Shown here one piece after another: positions 7,978 to 15,198 of a stretch of DNA of 29,507 nt (positions within the stretch are counted from its first letter, which is position 1; the number at the start of each line of letters is the position of its first letter). Where the stretch lies: NCBI GenBank assembly GCA_003452965.1, contig DMMW01000019.1:1-29507 (forward strand), read 5' to 3'. The notes beneath the pieces were generated by a model. The model did not search any database. It saw only the letters and a list, made by a program, of their open reading frames with translations, and was not told the DNA's origin. The translations under genes were made by a program, and so were the position numbers. The stretch is from Elusimicrobiota bacterium. GTDB lineage: Bacteria > Elusimicrobiota > UBA8919.

Positions 7978-8016
7978 CCTGTCCCGATTATAATCGGGGT
8001 TATTTTTGCCGGGACG
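7978..8016. repeat. Palindromic element over the stop of a GT2 gene
   Basis: Contains the perfect palindrome CCCGATTATAATCGGG and an outer inverted pair GTCCCG/CGGGAC. It covers the last codons and stop of the upstream GT2 and the 31-nt gap to the next gene. No T-tract follows the stem in the direction of transcription; instead an AGGA ribosome binding site and the next ATG follow directly. It is therefore better read as a dispersed palindromic repeat than as a terminator. Confidence 0.6.
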
Positions 8017-8755
8017 GGGTAAATATATCTTGGCGGACTAATCCGTATCTGTGCAACAAGAACCTGAATAAAAAAAACAAAGCAGATAATCCGTATTTGC
8101 AGCTCCTAAAAAAGTTTATTGATGATGCCTCAGCAAAATACTTTGCAGGAACCGGGATATCGCCTATTTTCAAATGGCAGGCAACCGCTTCTATCAGGAA
8201 CTGCTGGTCAAATACGAAATCATCCGAATTTTTTTCCCATTTTATTCTTTCCAAAGCGTTTCTCGAATATGCCCTGAAACCGGAATGAAATTCGCCAAGA
8301 TTTTGCCCAAGCAAGAAATTTTCAAAAATTGTTAATATTCTGTTCGCGATATATTTATATAACGGCATTCCGCCGGATATCGCTTCCCATCTCGTCCTGA
8401 TTCTATTTCCTAATACTATATCACATATCCCGTCTGCGACGATTCCGGCGATATAAGGGGTTAAACGCGCGTCATATTGATAGTCCGGATGAATCATAAC
8501 AACCACATCCGCATTGCTTTTTAATGCTTCTTTGTAACATGTTTTTTGATTTGCACCATATCCCCTGTTTTTTTCGTGAACAATAGTTTTAATCTTGAGT
8601 GAATTTGCAATTTCAACGGTTTGGTCCCTGGAAGCATCATCAACGACGATTATTTCATCAACGATGTTTTTAGGTATATCGTGAAATGTTTTTTCAAGCG
8701 TTTTTTCCGCATTATAAGCTGGCAAAACAGCGATAATCTTTTTATTGTTTATCAT
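8000..8755 (-). CDS. GT2-family glycosyltransferase, dolichol-phosphate-mannose-synthase-like
   Basis: GT-A fold enzyme of 251 residues. The nucleotide-binding start reads AVLPAYNAEKTLEKT (9-23), followed by VVDDASRDQT (38-47), KNRGYGANQKT (62-72) and a metal-site region HPDYQYD (89-95). Family members make polyprenyl-phosphate sugars from nucleotide sugars at the cytoplasmic face. There is no transmembrane pair at the C-terminus, as in soluble DPM1 types. It lies between two GT-C genes (8879-10504 upstream, 6022-7968 downstream), which are the natural users of a polyprenyl-phosphate sugar. The C-terminal TPSRQK is encoded by a palindromic repeat, so the original C-terminus was probably slightly different. 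No ribosome binding site is obvious. Confidence 0.87.
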   Translation of the reverse strand: MINNKKIIAVLPAYNAEKTLEKTFHDIPKNIVDEIIVVDDASRDQTVEIANSLKIKTIVHEKNRGYGANQKTCYKEALKSNADVVVMIHPDYQYDARLTPYIAGIVADGICDIVLGNRIRTRWEAISGGMPLYKYIANRILTIFENFLLGQNLGEFHSGFRAYSRNALERIKWEKNSDDFVFDQQFLIEAVACHLKIGDIPVPAKYFAEASSINFFRSCKYGLSALFFLFRFLLHRYGLVRQDIFTPSRQK

Positions 8756-8878
8756 ATTAAATTTCAGGGATTAGCGTATAGCGTATAGGGGATAGGGTAT
8801 ATTTCAAATTGTTCCCTTCCGCCACTGATTCTATGGCGGACCCGCCAACGACTTAGTGGCGGGAACCTCTAACCTTCC
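8756..8878. repeat. Intergenic tandem repeat plus double hairpin element
   Basis: The 123-nt gap between the GT-C and GT2 genes is filled with repeat structure. AGCGTAT occurs twice in tandem (8773-8786), followed by AGGGGATAGGGTAT. Next come two hairpins with the same stem, CCGCCA/TGGCGG with 9-nt loops (8819-8839 and 8842-8862). Both are enclosed by GTTCCC (8811-8816) and GGGAAC (8861-8866). No T-tract follows the hairpins, so this is not a classic terminator. No ORF or promoter is evident. Confidence 0.7.
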
Positions 8879-10504
8879 CTATAGTTTATATATTTTTATA
8901 GTGGGATTCTGAAATTCGCCCATTGAATCCTTTGATATTTCATCCTGCATCCAGAAGACCATGCCTGTAAGGGCGTGGATGAATGGTCTTCGGGCAGGAT
9001 TCCGCTCCGTGGAATCCTGAAACAAAAGATACCACGGGTTTTCAACCCGTGGAGCTTCATATACGATTTCACCATTTTTTTCTAAAGTATCCGAAAAAAG
9101 TTTGGAATCGCTATATAAAGAACTTGTAATAATATAATCATATTCTTTCTGCAATTCGCTGAAGTCTTTTAATTTTACTTCATTGTGCCAATCAATCGTC
9201 ACATTATATTTATCATTAGGAAATTCGGGGCAAAACGGACCTCGTAAAATCCTTGAAGCTGCCGGAATATTCTTTAGTACCCATTCACGTGCAATTACCC
9301 GTGTATCTTTCTGTGACAGCAAAACATCCGTTTTAACGATTTTGGGTAAAACAGTAATTAAAAAAACAACTAAAACAGCTGTTAAAGAAAGTTTCTTTTT
9401 GATTTTTACTATTGTTACCCCTGATATTATAGCAAAAAAAGGATAAAGTGCAAGATAATATCTCCCTGCCGGGTTTCTCCAAGTTGCAAAAAAAATGAGA
9501 AGAATCAATGTAATAGTTAATAAAAATATATTTTGTTTATTTCTGTTAACTATCAAGAATATTATTCCAATAAGAGTTGTAATTGTTAAAAAGAATCCTA
9601 AACCATACATAAATGTCTTAATATAAAGAACATTTGTTGACATTATATTAATATTTTTCCCCCATCCAATAATCAAATCGAACCTGTCCAAAAACCTTGA
9701 TATAAAACCGGTATAATCAATAAAAGCATACGGACATCCAATAAAAAAGCCGAGAATCATTGATGCCAATGAAATACCGAGATATTTTAGATTTCCACGA
9801 CCGAATATAATTACAGCTAAAAAAATAATTCCGCCGTAGTATTTTGTTGCGATAGAAAGCCCGCAAAAAAGTCCTGCGAAAATATATGATTTTATCCCGC
9901 TCCATTGTCCAATGACTATATTTTTATTATTATTATTACGAATAACATTATTATTTTTCGGAGTGCTCACTTCTGAAGTTTTTAATGGGGCGGGGTTAGT
10001 ATACAATTCCCAAACGAAATATACAGATAACAATGTAAAAAAAGCGGCTGCAATATCGGTTGTAGCGTAATGCGAATTAAGTATATGCTGCCAACTTAAG
10101 GACAGGAATAGTGCGGATAAAAGCCCTGTTTTTTTATCAAACAGCTTTTTAGCGAATAAGTAAACTAAATAAATTGTTGCTAATGAAAATAATACGGTTA
10201 ATATCCTGCCTATCAATATGAATGGTACGGGATTTGAGATATTATAGGCAATAAAATTTTCCATAGAACCGAATTTACCAAAAGCAAAACCTGTTATAAA
10301 AAAAATGAGATAGCAAATAAGGAGTAAATATAGAAATAATGTGGGATAATCGAAAAAAGGATTAGGATTTAAATCGCCGGTTAGAAATCTTGTTGTATAA
10401 AAAATAATAACGGATTCGTCTATATGGCCGTATCTTAATGGGAAAGCAAAATTTATACCCCATAATCTTACAATTGCTGAAATCAAGAGAATAAACCATA
10501 TCAT
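8879..10504 (-). CDS. GT-C family membrane glycosyltransferase with in-frame repeat insert
   Basis: Polytopic membrane protein of 541 residues, PMT/ArnT-like, predicted to use a polyprenyl-phosphate sugar. The first periplasmic loop has LRYGHIDESVIIFY (23-36) with D29-E30, the usual acidic pair. FDYPTLFLYLLLI (51-63), HYATTDIAAAFF (145-156) and GLSIATKYYGG further on also fit the family. The 527-residue GT-C at 26202-27785 has the same architecture. Two stretches look foreign. Residues 169-202 form an Asn-rich low-complexity linker. Residues 483-521 are encoded by a three-hairpin element (8944-9060), whose removal would join VYE to ISKDSMGEFQNPTIK without a frame change. The gene starts within the stop of the GT4 (ATGA, 10501-10504). 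Confidence 0.82.
   Translation of the reverse strand: MIWFILLISAIVRLWGINFAFPLRYGHIDESVIIFYTTRFLTGDLNPNPFFDYPTLFLYLLLICYLIFFITGFAFGKFGSMENFIAYNISNPVPFILIGRILTVLFSLATIYLVYLFAKKLFDKKTGLLSALFLSLSWQHILNSHYATTDIAAAFFTLLSVYFVWELYTNPAPLKTSEVSTPKNNNVIRNNNNKNIVIGQWSGIKSYIFAGLFCGLSIATKYYGGIIFLAVIIFGRGNLKYLGISLASMILGFFIGCPYAFIDYTGFISRFLDRFDLIIGWGKNINIMSTNVLYIKTFMYGLGFFLTITTLIGIIFLIVNRNKQNIFLLTITLILLIFFATWRNPAGRYYLALYPFFAIISGVTIVKIKKKLSLTAVLVVFLITVLPKIVKTDVLLSQKDTRVIAREWVLKNIPAASRILRGPFCPEFPNDKYNVTIDWHNEVKLKDFSELQKEYDYIITSSLYSDSKLFSDTLEKNGEIVYEAPRVENPWYLLFQDSTERNPARRPFIHALTGMVFWMQDEISKDSMGEFQNPTIKIYKL
8944..9060. repeat. Three-hairpin element, 117 nt, in frame in a GT-C gene
   Basis: The insert is flanked by the 5-nt direct repeat TTCAT (8939-8943 and 9056-9060). 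Three stems follow one another: GAAGACCAT/ATGGTCTTC (8954-8962, 8983-8991), nested in ATCCTGC/GCAGGAT (8942-8948, 8994-9000); CAGGATTCC/GGAATCCTG (8995-9003, 9011-9019); and CCACGGGTT/AACCCGTGG (9032-9040, 9044-9052). Its 117 nt equal 39 codons with no stop, encoding residues 483-521 of the glycosyltransferase. It is GC-richer than the host gene. Confidence 0.8.
9899..10000 (-). repeat. Asn-rich low-complexity linker within the GT-C gene
   Basis: Residues 169-202 of the GT-C read from TNPAPLKTSEV through NNNVIRNNNNKN to GQWSG. The DNA includes a run of ATT units (about 9918-9934) and a small hairpin ACTTC-T-GAAGT. The stretch lies between two transmembrane segments, so it lengthens a loop and does not disturb the membrane core. 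It may be a decayed repeat insertion or microsatellite expansion. Confidence 0.5.
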
Positions 10505-11568
10505 ATTTTAACAATGGTACTTAAACAATCTTTATATATTTTATCTATTGAACTTACCATTTTTTCAACAGAAAATTCGGATGATTTTGCTTTTGAATTT
10601 TCAGAAAAACAGTTATAATCATATTGATTATCGATAATTGACATTATCGCATCGGCGAACTCACCGGCTGTTCTATCCTTAACTAAAATACCGGTTTTCT
10701 TGTCTTCTACAAGTTCTGAAACACCTCCCACATCGGATGCGATAACCGGAATACCGAAAGACATTGCCTCTAATGCTGCTTGTGGGAATGACTCCTCTTC
10801 GGACGGTAATAATAAGATATTGATTTTATAATAAATATCTTTTAAGTTTCTCTCCCAGCCAAGAAATTCAACCGAATCTTTTAATTTATATTTATAAACA
10901 TTTAGTTTCATATTATACATTTCGGGACCGTTGCCTATTATCAGGAATTTTATATTCGGGTTTTTCTCAATGACAATCTTTACAATCTCTGGAATTAGAT
11001 ACACTCCCTTTTCGTTATGAAGGCGGCCGACATAACCGATAACAGGTTTATTTTTATTAAAAGGCGGAAATTTAGCTCCTGAAATATTATATGTGGATAT
11101 ACCATTATAAATAACTTTAATTATTCTTTCAGGTATATGTTCCCGTGTTATTAAAATATTTTTTGCGTATTCTGAATTGGCAATTACCAAATTGCAATAC
11201 CTTGAGGTCATCTTATCAAGAAAAACATGATAAAATTTTTTCCAACCATCTATACTTCGCTGGCTTGAGATAATAATAGGTGTTCCAGCAGATTTTCCTG
11301 CGATGCGCCCTAAAATATTGGCACGGAAAAGGTGAGTATGAATAATATCGTATTTTTTTTCTTTAAGATACTTTTTAAGCAAAAAATAATCAAACTTATA
11401 TATTGGGATACCGGCATCTATTTCTTTTGCTATTTCACCTATTTTCTTAAGATATCCTACGGTAAAATCATATTTACTTTTTAAGTTATTTACAATATTC
11501 AGCAAAAACTGTTCGGTTCCTCCGATATTTAGACTTGTTATTAGATGCAATATTTTAGGTTTCTTCAT
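10501..11568 (-). CDS. GT4-family glycosyltransferase
   Basis: Retaining GT-B glycosyltransferase of 355 residues. The start reads KKPKILHLITSLNIGGTEQF, the usual GT4 opening with the GG-x-E loop. HTHLFRANILGRIAG marks the N-domain acceptor region, and GYVGRLHNEKG opens the C-terminal domain. The E-x7-E motif is ESFPQAALE (E259 to E267), followed by GVSELVEDKKTG. ATG at 11568 is chosen over an upstream in-frame TTG at 11607 because MKKPKILHL is the family's normal start; the ribosome binding site is weak. It sits between the radical SAM gene and a GT-C gene and shares an ATGA overlap with the latter. It should act on cytoplasmic lipid-linked glycan. Specificity is unknown. Confidence 0.88.
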   Translation of the reverse strand: MKKPKILHLITSLNIGGTEQFLLNIVNNLKSKYDFTVGYLKKIGEIAKEIDAGIPIYKFDYFLLKKYLKEKKYDIIHTHLFRANILGRIAGKSAGTPIIISSQRSIDGWKKFYHVFLDKMTSRYCNLVIANSEYAKNILITREHIPERIIKVIYNGISTYNISGAKFPPFNKNKPVIGYVGRLHNEKGVYLIPEIVKIVIEKNPNIKFLIIGNGPEMYNMKLNVYKYKLKDSVEFLGWERNLKDIYYKINILLLPSEEESFPQAALEAMSFGIPVIASDVGGVSELVEDKKTGILVKDRTAGEFADAIMSIIDNQYDYNCFSENSKAKSSEFSVEKMVSSIDKIYKDCLSTIVKI

Positions 11569-11593
11569 AGGTGTATAATTGTTTTTTAATCCT

Positions 11594-11617
11594 CGCAATC
11601 TGTGCAATCAGTGATTT
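11594..11617. repeat. Short direct repeat at radical SAM stop / GT4 start
   Basis: GCAATC occurs twice within CGCAATCTGTGCAATCAGTG, close to the stop of the radical SAM gene. The gap is only 39 nt to the GT4 ATG. The stretch may be a fragment of a dispersed repeat that has colonised the gene boundary. Evidence is limited to the local duplication. Confidence 0.3.
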
Positions 11618-13065
11618 TTAGATTTTCTAAAAATAACATTTATATAATTATCTATAATATTTCTAAAAAGATTATATCCTGCGACCATATTTCTCTTTAA
11701 GTGTATTATATTTTTCATACGCCAGATTTTTCTAAACAAATAACCGGGATTCATATATGTCCATAAAAAAGCATAATAATATAAAGATTTTAATTCTTTA
11801 TTTGTCAAATATCTTGTTCGTATTACCGGCAATGTCCCTGTCACTGAATGAGTAACGTAATCATTCCAATCGTTACTGATTATAAGGTTTTCTTCCTTCA
11901 TTGTTTTATAAACTTCCGTTCCAGGGTAGGGTATTAACGTCTGGAAATAGAAAATATCGGCATATGGAACAAGCGTTTTAGCAAATTTAATTGTTTTTAA
12001 AATTTCCTTTTTATTTTCCCATGGAAATCCTATCATAAAGTTGGCGCTTGTAAATATTCTATATTTACGACAAAGTTTAAAAGCATTCTTGACTTGCTCC
12101 AATGATATGTTTTTTTTGATAAGCGTTAATCCCTCCGGATAACCGACCTCAATTCCCAACGATATGGCGTTACAACCGGCTTTTGCAATTATCCTTGCAA
12201 ATTCCTCGTCAATATCATTTACCCGTCCCAGACAGCTCCATTTTAAATCAAACTTGCTTGCAATCAGCAATGCACAAAGTTTTTTTATCCTATCTTTATT
12301 TATCGTGAATTCATCATCATGAAAATATAAATGCCTGATTTTGAATTTTTCGTAAAGAATTTTAATATCGCTAAAAATTCTTTCCGGACTCATTGTTCGC
12401 CAGCGGTGGCCGAATATCGCCGAACTACTGCAAAAAATACATTTAAACGGACATCCTCGGCTTGAAACAATAGTTGCAAATTTTCTGCCGTCATCAAGAG
12501 TTGCATAATTTCTATATTTATCTATTTGCAAAAGATGATATGCAGGAAACGGAAGCGAATCAAGATTTTCGATAAGTGGTCTTGGGGTGGTTAAAATAAT
12601 GTTCCCATCCTTTTTATAACCGATACCTTTTATTTCTTCTAATTTTCCTTTTTTCTGAAGGATATATTTCACCAACTCAACGGCTGTTATCTCCCCTTCA
12701 CCGGCTACGATATAATCTATTGATTCGGTATTTGCCGTTTCAGGCATAATTGAAACATGAGGACCGCCGACAATTGTAACGGTACTAACGTTTATTTCTT
12801 TTACTAATTTTAATATTTGTAAAGCGGAAGGGAATTCTGCTGTAACAGCTGTAAGTCCCACAATGGATGCCGAGGTATTTACAATTTCCTCTTTTAATTC
12901 AGCCCAGCTTAAATTTAAAGCCGGCAAATCAATTACTTTAACGGAAAAACCTTCTTTTTCCAAAACTGCTGCAATGGAAATCACTCCGATACGCGGACAA
13001 ATCGGTGCTGATGCATCCAGTTTTTTATATTTGAAATGAGGAATTATTAATAAAACATCAGTCAT
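11608..13065 (-). CDS. Cobalamin-binding-domain radical SAM protein (first of four)
   Basis: Class B type radical SAM enzyme of 485 residues. An N-terminal B12-binding Rossmann domain (about 1-165) includes ASIVGLTAVT, TIVGGPHVSIMPE and DYIVAGEGE. The radical SAM core starts with SRGCPFKCIFCSS, and C205, C209 and C212 should bind the 4Fe-4S cluster. HLYFHDDEFTINKDR, ISLGIEVGYPEGL and FMIGFPWENKKEI are later family landmarks. Homologues methylate unactivated carbons of lipids, sugars or tetrapyrroles, or carry out other B12-dependent radical chemistry. Here it is 35 nt after a GT-C gene and 39 nt before a GT4 gene, so a glycan or polyprenyl substrate is likely (inference). AGGA lies 7 nt before the ATG. 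The C-terminal basic/aromatic tail may contact membrane. Confidence 0.88.
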   Translation of the reverse strand: MTDVLLIIPHFKYKKLDASAPICPRIGVISIAAVLEKEGFSVKVIDLPALNLSWAELKEEIVNTSASIVGLTAVTAEFPSALQILKLVKEINVSTVTIVGGPHVSIMPETANTESIDYIVAGEGEITAVELVKYILQKKGKLEEIKGIGYKKDGNIILTTPRPLIENLDSLPFPAYHLLQIDKYRNYATLDDGRKFATIVSSRGCPFKCIFCSSSAIFGHRWRTMSPERIFSDIKILYEKFKIRHLYFHDDEFTINKDRIKKLCALLIASKFDLKWSCLGRVNDIDEEFARIIAKAGCNAISLGIEVGYPEGLTLIKKNISLEQVKNAFKLCRKYRIFTSANFMIGFPWENKKEILKTIKFAKTLVPYADIFYFQTLIPYPGTEVYKTMKEENLIISNDWNDYVTHSVTGTLPVIRTRYLTNKELKSLYYYAFLWTYMNPGYLFRKIWRMKNIIHLKRNMVAGYNLFRNIIDNYINVIFRKSKNH

Positions 13066-13100
13066 TTTGTTTTCCTTTTTATGGTCCTATCGGGAATCCG

Positions 13101-14276
13101 TTATTTTTTATATCTCTCCCAAAAATTAATTATTGTAAATGCAGCAAAAAAGTACATATACGGCATAATAGGAATACTATACCTCAACATAGAACAAAAA
13201 ACCATATGAAATACAGTGAAATATGTTAATACGACCAGCGGTATTGTATAATTCGCTAAATACTTTTTTAATAAAAACATTCCGATAATTGCAAGTGAAA
13301 TTATAGAGCCGTGGCTAGCTATACTAATCAGTTTTATTGGTAGTGGCCATGGAAATAACGGCCATGGCGTCCAAAACTTGATAAATTTTGCAATAGATAA
13401 CATAAAAAACTTGAATGGATTTTCTATAATAAAATTCAATGCTAATTTCGTATAGAACTTATTTAGGCCCACTTCATCCAAATCAGGTGGCGGATTAAAA
13501 TAATCTGTTTTTTTACTTAATTCCGGCATTGTAGGCCAATTCCCTAACTCGGAAAATTTCAGAAACGGATTATTAGCATCTATAAGATTGTATCCCCCAA
13601 GCGTTGATAAAGGCACAAAACTATTCAATTTTTTGAAGTTCCTGATAGTCCACGGCACAAACATCAGAAAATATGTCAAAATAAAAACAGTTATATTCTT
13701 AGGTTTTCTTATAAAATAAATAAGGGCAAAAATAACCGGTAAAAGAAACGGTGTTGAGCGGGTATGTGTTGCCAAACCGGCGAAAAACCCCGAAAGTATA
13801 AATAATAAAACAGAATCTTTCTTTTTCAGCCCTAACTCCAGCAATAAAAGAAAAACAAGAAAAAACAAAGTAAACAGAATCTCGGTTAAAACCAATTCTG
13901 TGAAATATATAAAAAACGGGTCAATAGCAAAAAAAAGCGAAGACAGGATACCGACTTTTTCAGAAAACAAACTTTTACCTAACAAATAGATAATAAAACA
14001 AATTAGAATTGAAACAATTATTTGTACCAATTTGATATAAAAAACATCATTACCGGTAATCAAAAAAACGGATGCTATGAATATGGGATAAGCAGGCGGT
14101 CTGGTCGCCCAAGTAGTACCGTCTGTTATACCTTTTCCATTTAAAATGTTTTCAGCAATAGAAATATAACTCTGGGCGTCATTTACAACCGGTGTGTTAA
14201 ATTTTTTTATATAAATAAATCTTGTAAAAAAACAAATAGCAAAAATAGTGAATAATATATAAAATTTTAATTTCAT
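13101..14276 (-). CDS. GT-C family membrane glycosyltransferase (GT39/ArnT-like)
   Basis: Polytopic protein of 391 residues, shorter than its paralogues and without a large soluble C-terminal domain. After the first transmembrane segment comes NTPVVNDAQSYISIAENIL (27-45), where D33 is the probable catalytic acid. GTTWATRPPAYPIFIA (53-68) is a typical second GT39 motif. About ten membrane segments follow. It starts in the stop of the GT2/GtrB-like gene (ATGA, 14273-14276), so donor synthesis and donor use are translationally coupled. A radical SAM gene follows 35 nt downstream. The likely reaction is outer-face transfer from the polyprenyl-phosphate sugar made by that GT2. Substrate is not known. 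Confidence 0.84.
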   Translation of the reverse strand: MKLKFYILFTIFAICFFTRFIYIKKFNTPVVNDAQSYISIAENILNGKGITDGTTWATRPPAYPIFIASVFLITGNDVFYIKLVQIIVSILICFIIYLLGKSLFSEKVGILSSLFFAIDPFFIYFTELVLTEILFTLFFLVFLLLLELGLKKKDSVLLFILSGFFAGLATHTRSTPFLLPVIFALIYFIRKPKNITVFILTYFLMFVPWTIRNFKKLNSFVPLSTLGGYNLIDANNPFLKFSELGNWPTMPELSKKTDYFNPPPDLDEVGLNKFYTKLALNFIIENPFKFFMLSIAKFIKFWTPWPLFPWPLPIKLISIASHGSIISLAIIGMFLLKKYLANYTIPLVVLTYFTVFHMVFCSMLRYSIPIMPYMYFFAAFTIINFWERYKK

Positions 14277-15136
14277 TTTTTATGTTGAATTACTATCAAA
14301 TCTGCAAGCAAGCCCATCATAACAATCAAAATGGCTGCAATGATAGATAAAACATCAAATTCCCCCAGACTATTAAACATTATGAAATCATAAGTGCCTT
14401 TTGTTAAACCAATCAAAAATACTAATAAGCTTGCAGGTAAGAATATTCGCAATGGATTAAAATACATAATTGTACGTATCGTCAGGAAAATATAATTATA
14501 TGTATCATTTATAGGATGAAAGGTTGACTTTCCTTTTCTTTTGTAATAGTCAATGGGCACAAATTTCACCTGTTGTCCGTTGCATAAAAATGCAAGTGTA
14601 ATAGTGCTTTCCCATGAATGGGAATCCGGTAGAAGATAAAAATACTTCAGTGCAACATCTTTTCTAATAACGCGTAAGCCGGAATTCAAATCAGGAATAT
14701 TTGTACGGCTCATATAACTTGCCAGTTTTCTAATTAAAAATTTAGGTATTCGTCGGACAATAGATTCTTTAATTGCGTTTTTACCTATTCGCGCACCTAT
14801 CACCATATCATACTCATTGATAAACTCAAGAAGCTTAGGTATATCCTGATTCGGATATGTAGCATCAGCATCCGTTGTAACTACAATATTGCTTTTTGCA
14901 TTAAGAATACCGGTTTTTCTTGCGGCACCTACACCTTTATTTACTTTGTGTTGAACAAGAATTGCCTCTTTTTGTTTTGCAATTTCTGCTGTTTTATCAG
15001 TTGAACCGTCGTCGATTACGATAAGCTCATAATCGATATTCGCTTCTTTCATGGTTTTTCTGATTAAATCAATATCAGAGCCCAGTGCGGCCTCTTCATT
15101 ATGAGCCGGTATAATAATGCTTACAAATTCTTTCAT
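14273..15136 (-). CDS. GT2 polyprenyl-phosphate glycosyltransferase, GtrB/Alg5-like
   Basis: Makes a polyprenyl-phosphate sugar from a nucleotide sugar. The GT-A domain shows SIIIPAHNEEAALGSD (6-21), VIDDGSTDKT (40-49), NKGVGAARKTG (66-76) and a clear DxD motif D89-A90-D91 in TTDADATYP. NSGLRVIRKD and SHSWESTITLA fit DPM/GtrB relatives. Two hydrophobic segments at about 232-250 and 262-282 anchor the C-terminus. The last one runs almost to the end (IQHKK). GGAGGT (15140-15145) just before the ATG is a strong ribosome binding site. The ATGA overlap with the GT-C at 13101-14276 marks a donor-synthase/transferase pair. The sugar identity is not visible. Confidence 0.9.
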   Translation of the reverse strand: MKEFVSIIIPAHNEEAALGSDIDLIRKTMKEANIDYELIVIDDGSTDKTAEIAKQKEAILVQHKVNKGVGAARKTGILNAKSNIVVTTDADATYPNQDIPKLLEFINEYDMVIGARIGKNAIKESIVRRIPKFLIRKLASYMSRTNIPDLNSGLRVIRKDVALKYFYLLPDSHSWESTITLAFLCNGQQVKFVPIDYYKRKGKSTFHPINDTYNYIFLTIRTIMYFNPLRIFLPASLLVFLIGLTKGTYDFIMFNSLGEFDVLSIIAAILIVMMGLLADLIVIQHKK

Positions 15137-15148
15137 CCTACCTCCATA

Positions 15149-15196
15149 GGGAACGGAGTCAAGTAATAAGGTTATAAAAAGTCGCTGTCCCCTTTT
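15149..15196. repeat. Probable dispersed repeat between AsnB-like and GT2 genes
   Basis: The minus strand begins AAAAGGGGACAGCGACTTTT and ends near GACTCCGTTCCC. GGGGAC can pair with the terminal GTTCCC, with one G-T wobble. It fills nearly the whole 62-nt gap and lacks any gene-like content apart from the following ribosome binding site. The sequence is more complex and GC-rich than nearby spacers. Calling it dispersed is an inference, since only one copy lies in this window. Confidence 0.4.
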
Positions 15197-15198
15197 AG

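Noticed and set aside
8811..8866. Twin hairpins as a transcription terminator before the GT2 gene
   Set aside because: No T-tract follows on the minus strand and the genes on either side belong to the same pathway; repeat element is the better reading.
8773..9060. Clustered repeats considered as a CRISPR array
   Set aside because: The repeats are palindromes of different sequence without regular unit and spacer lengths, and no cas gene is present.
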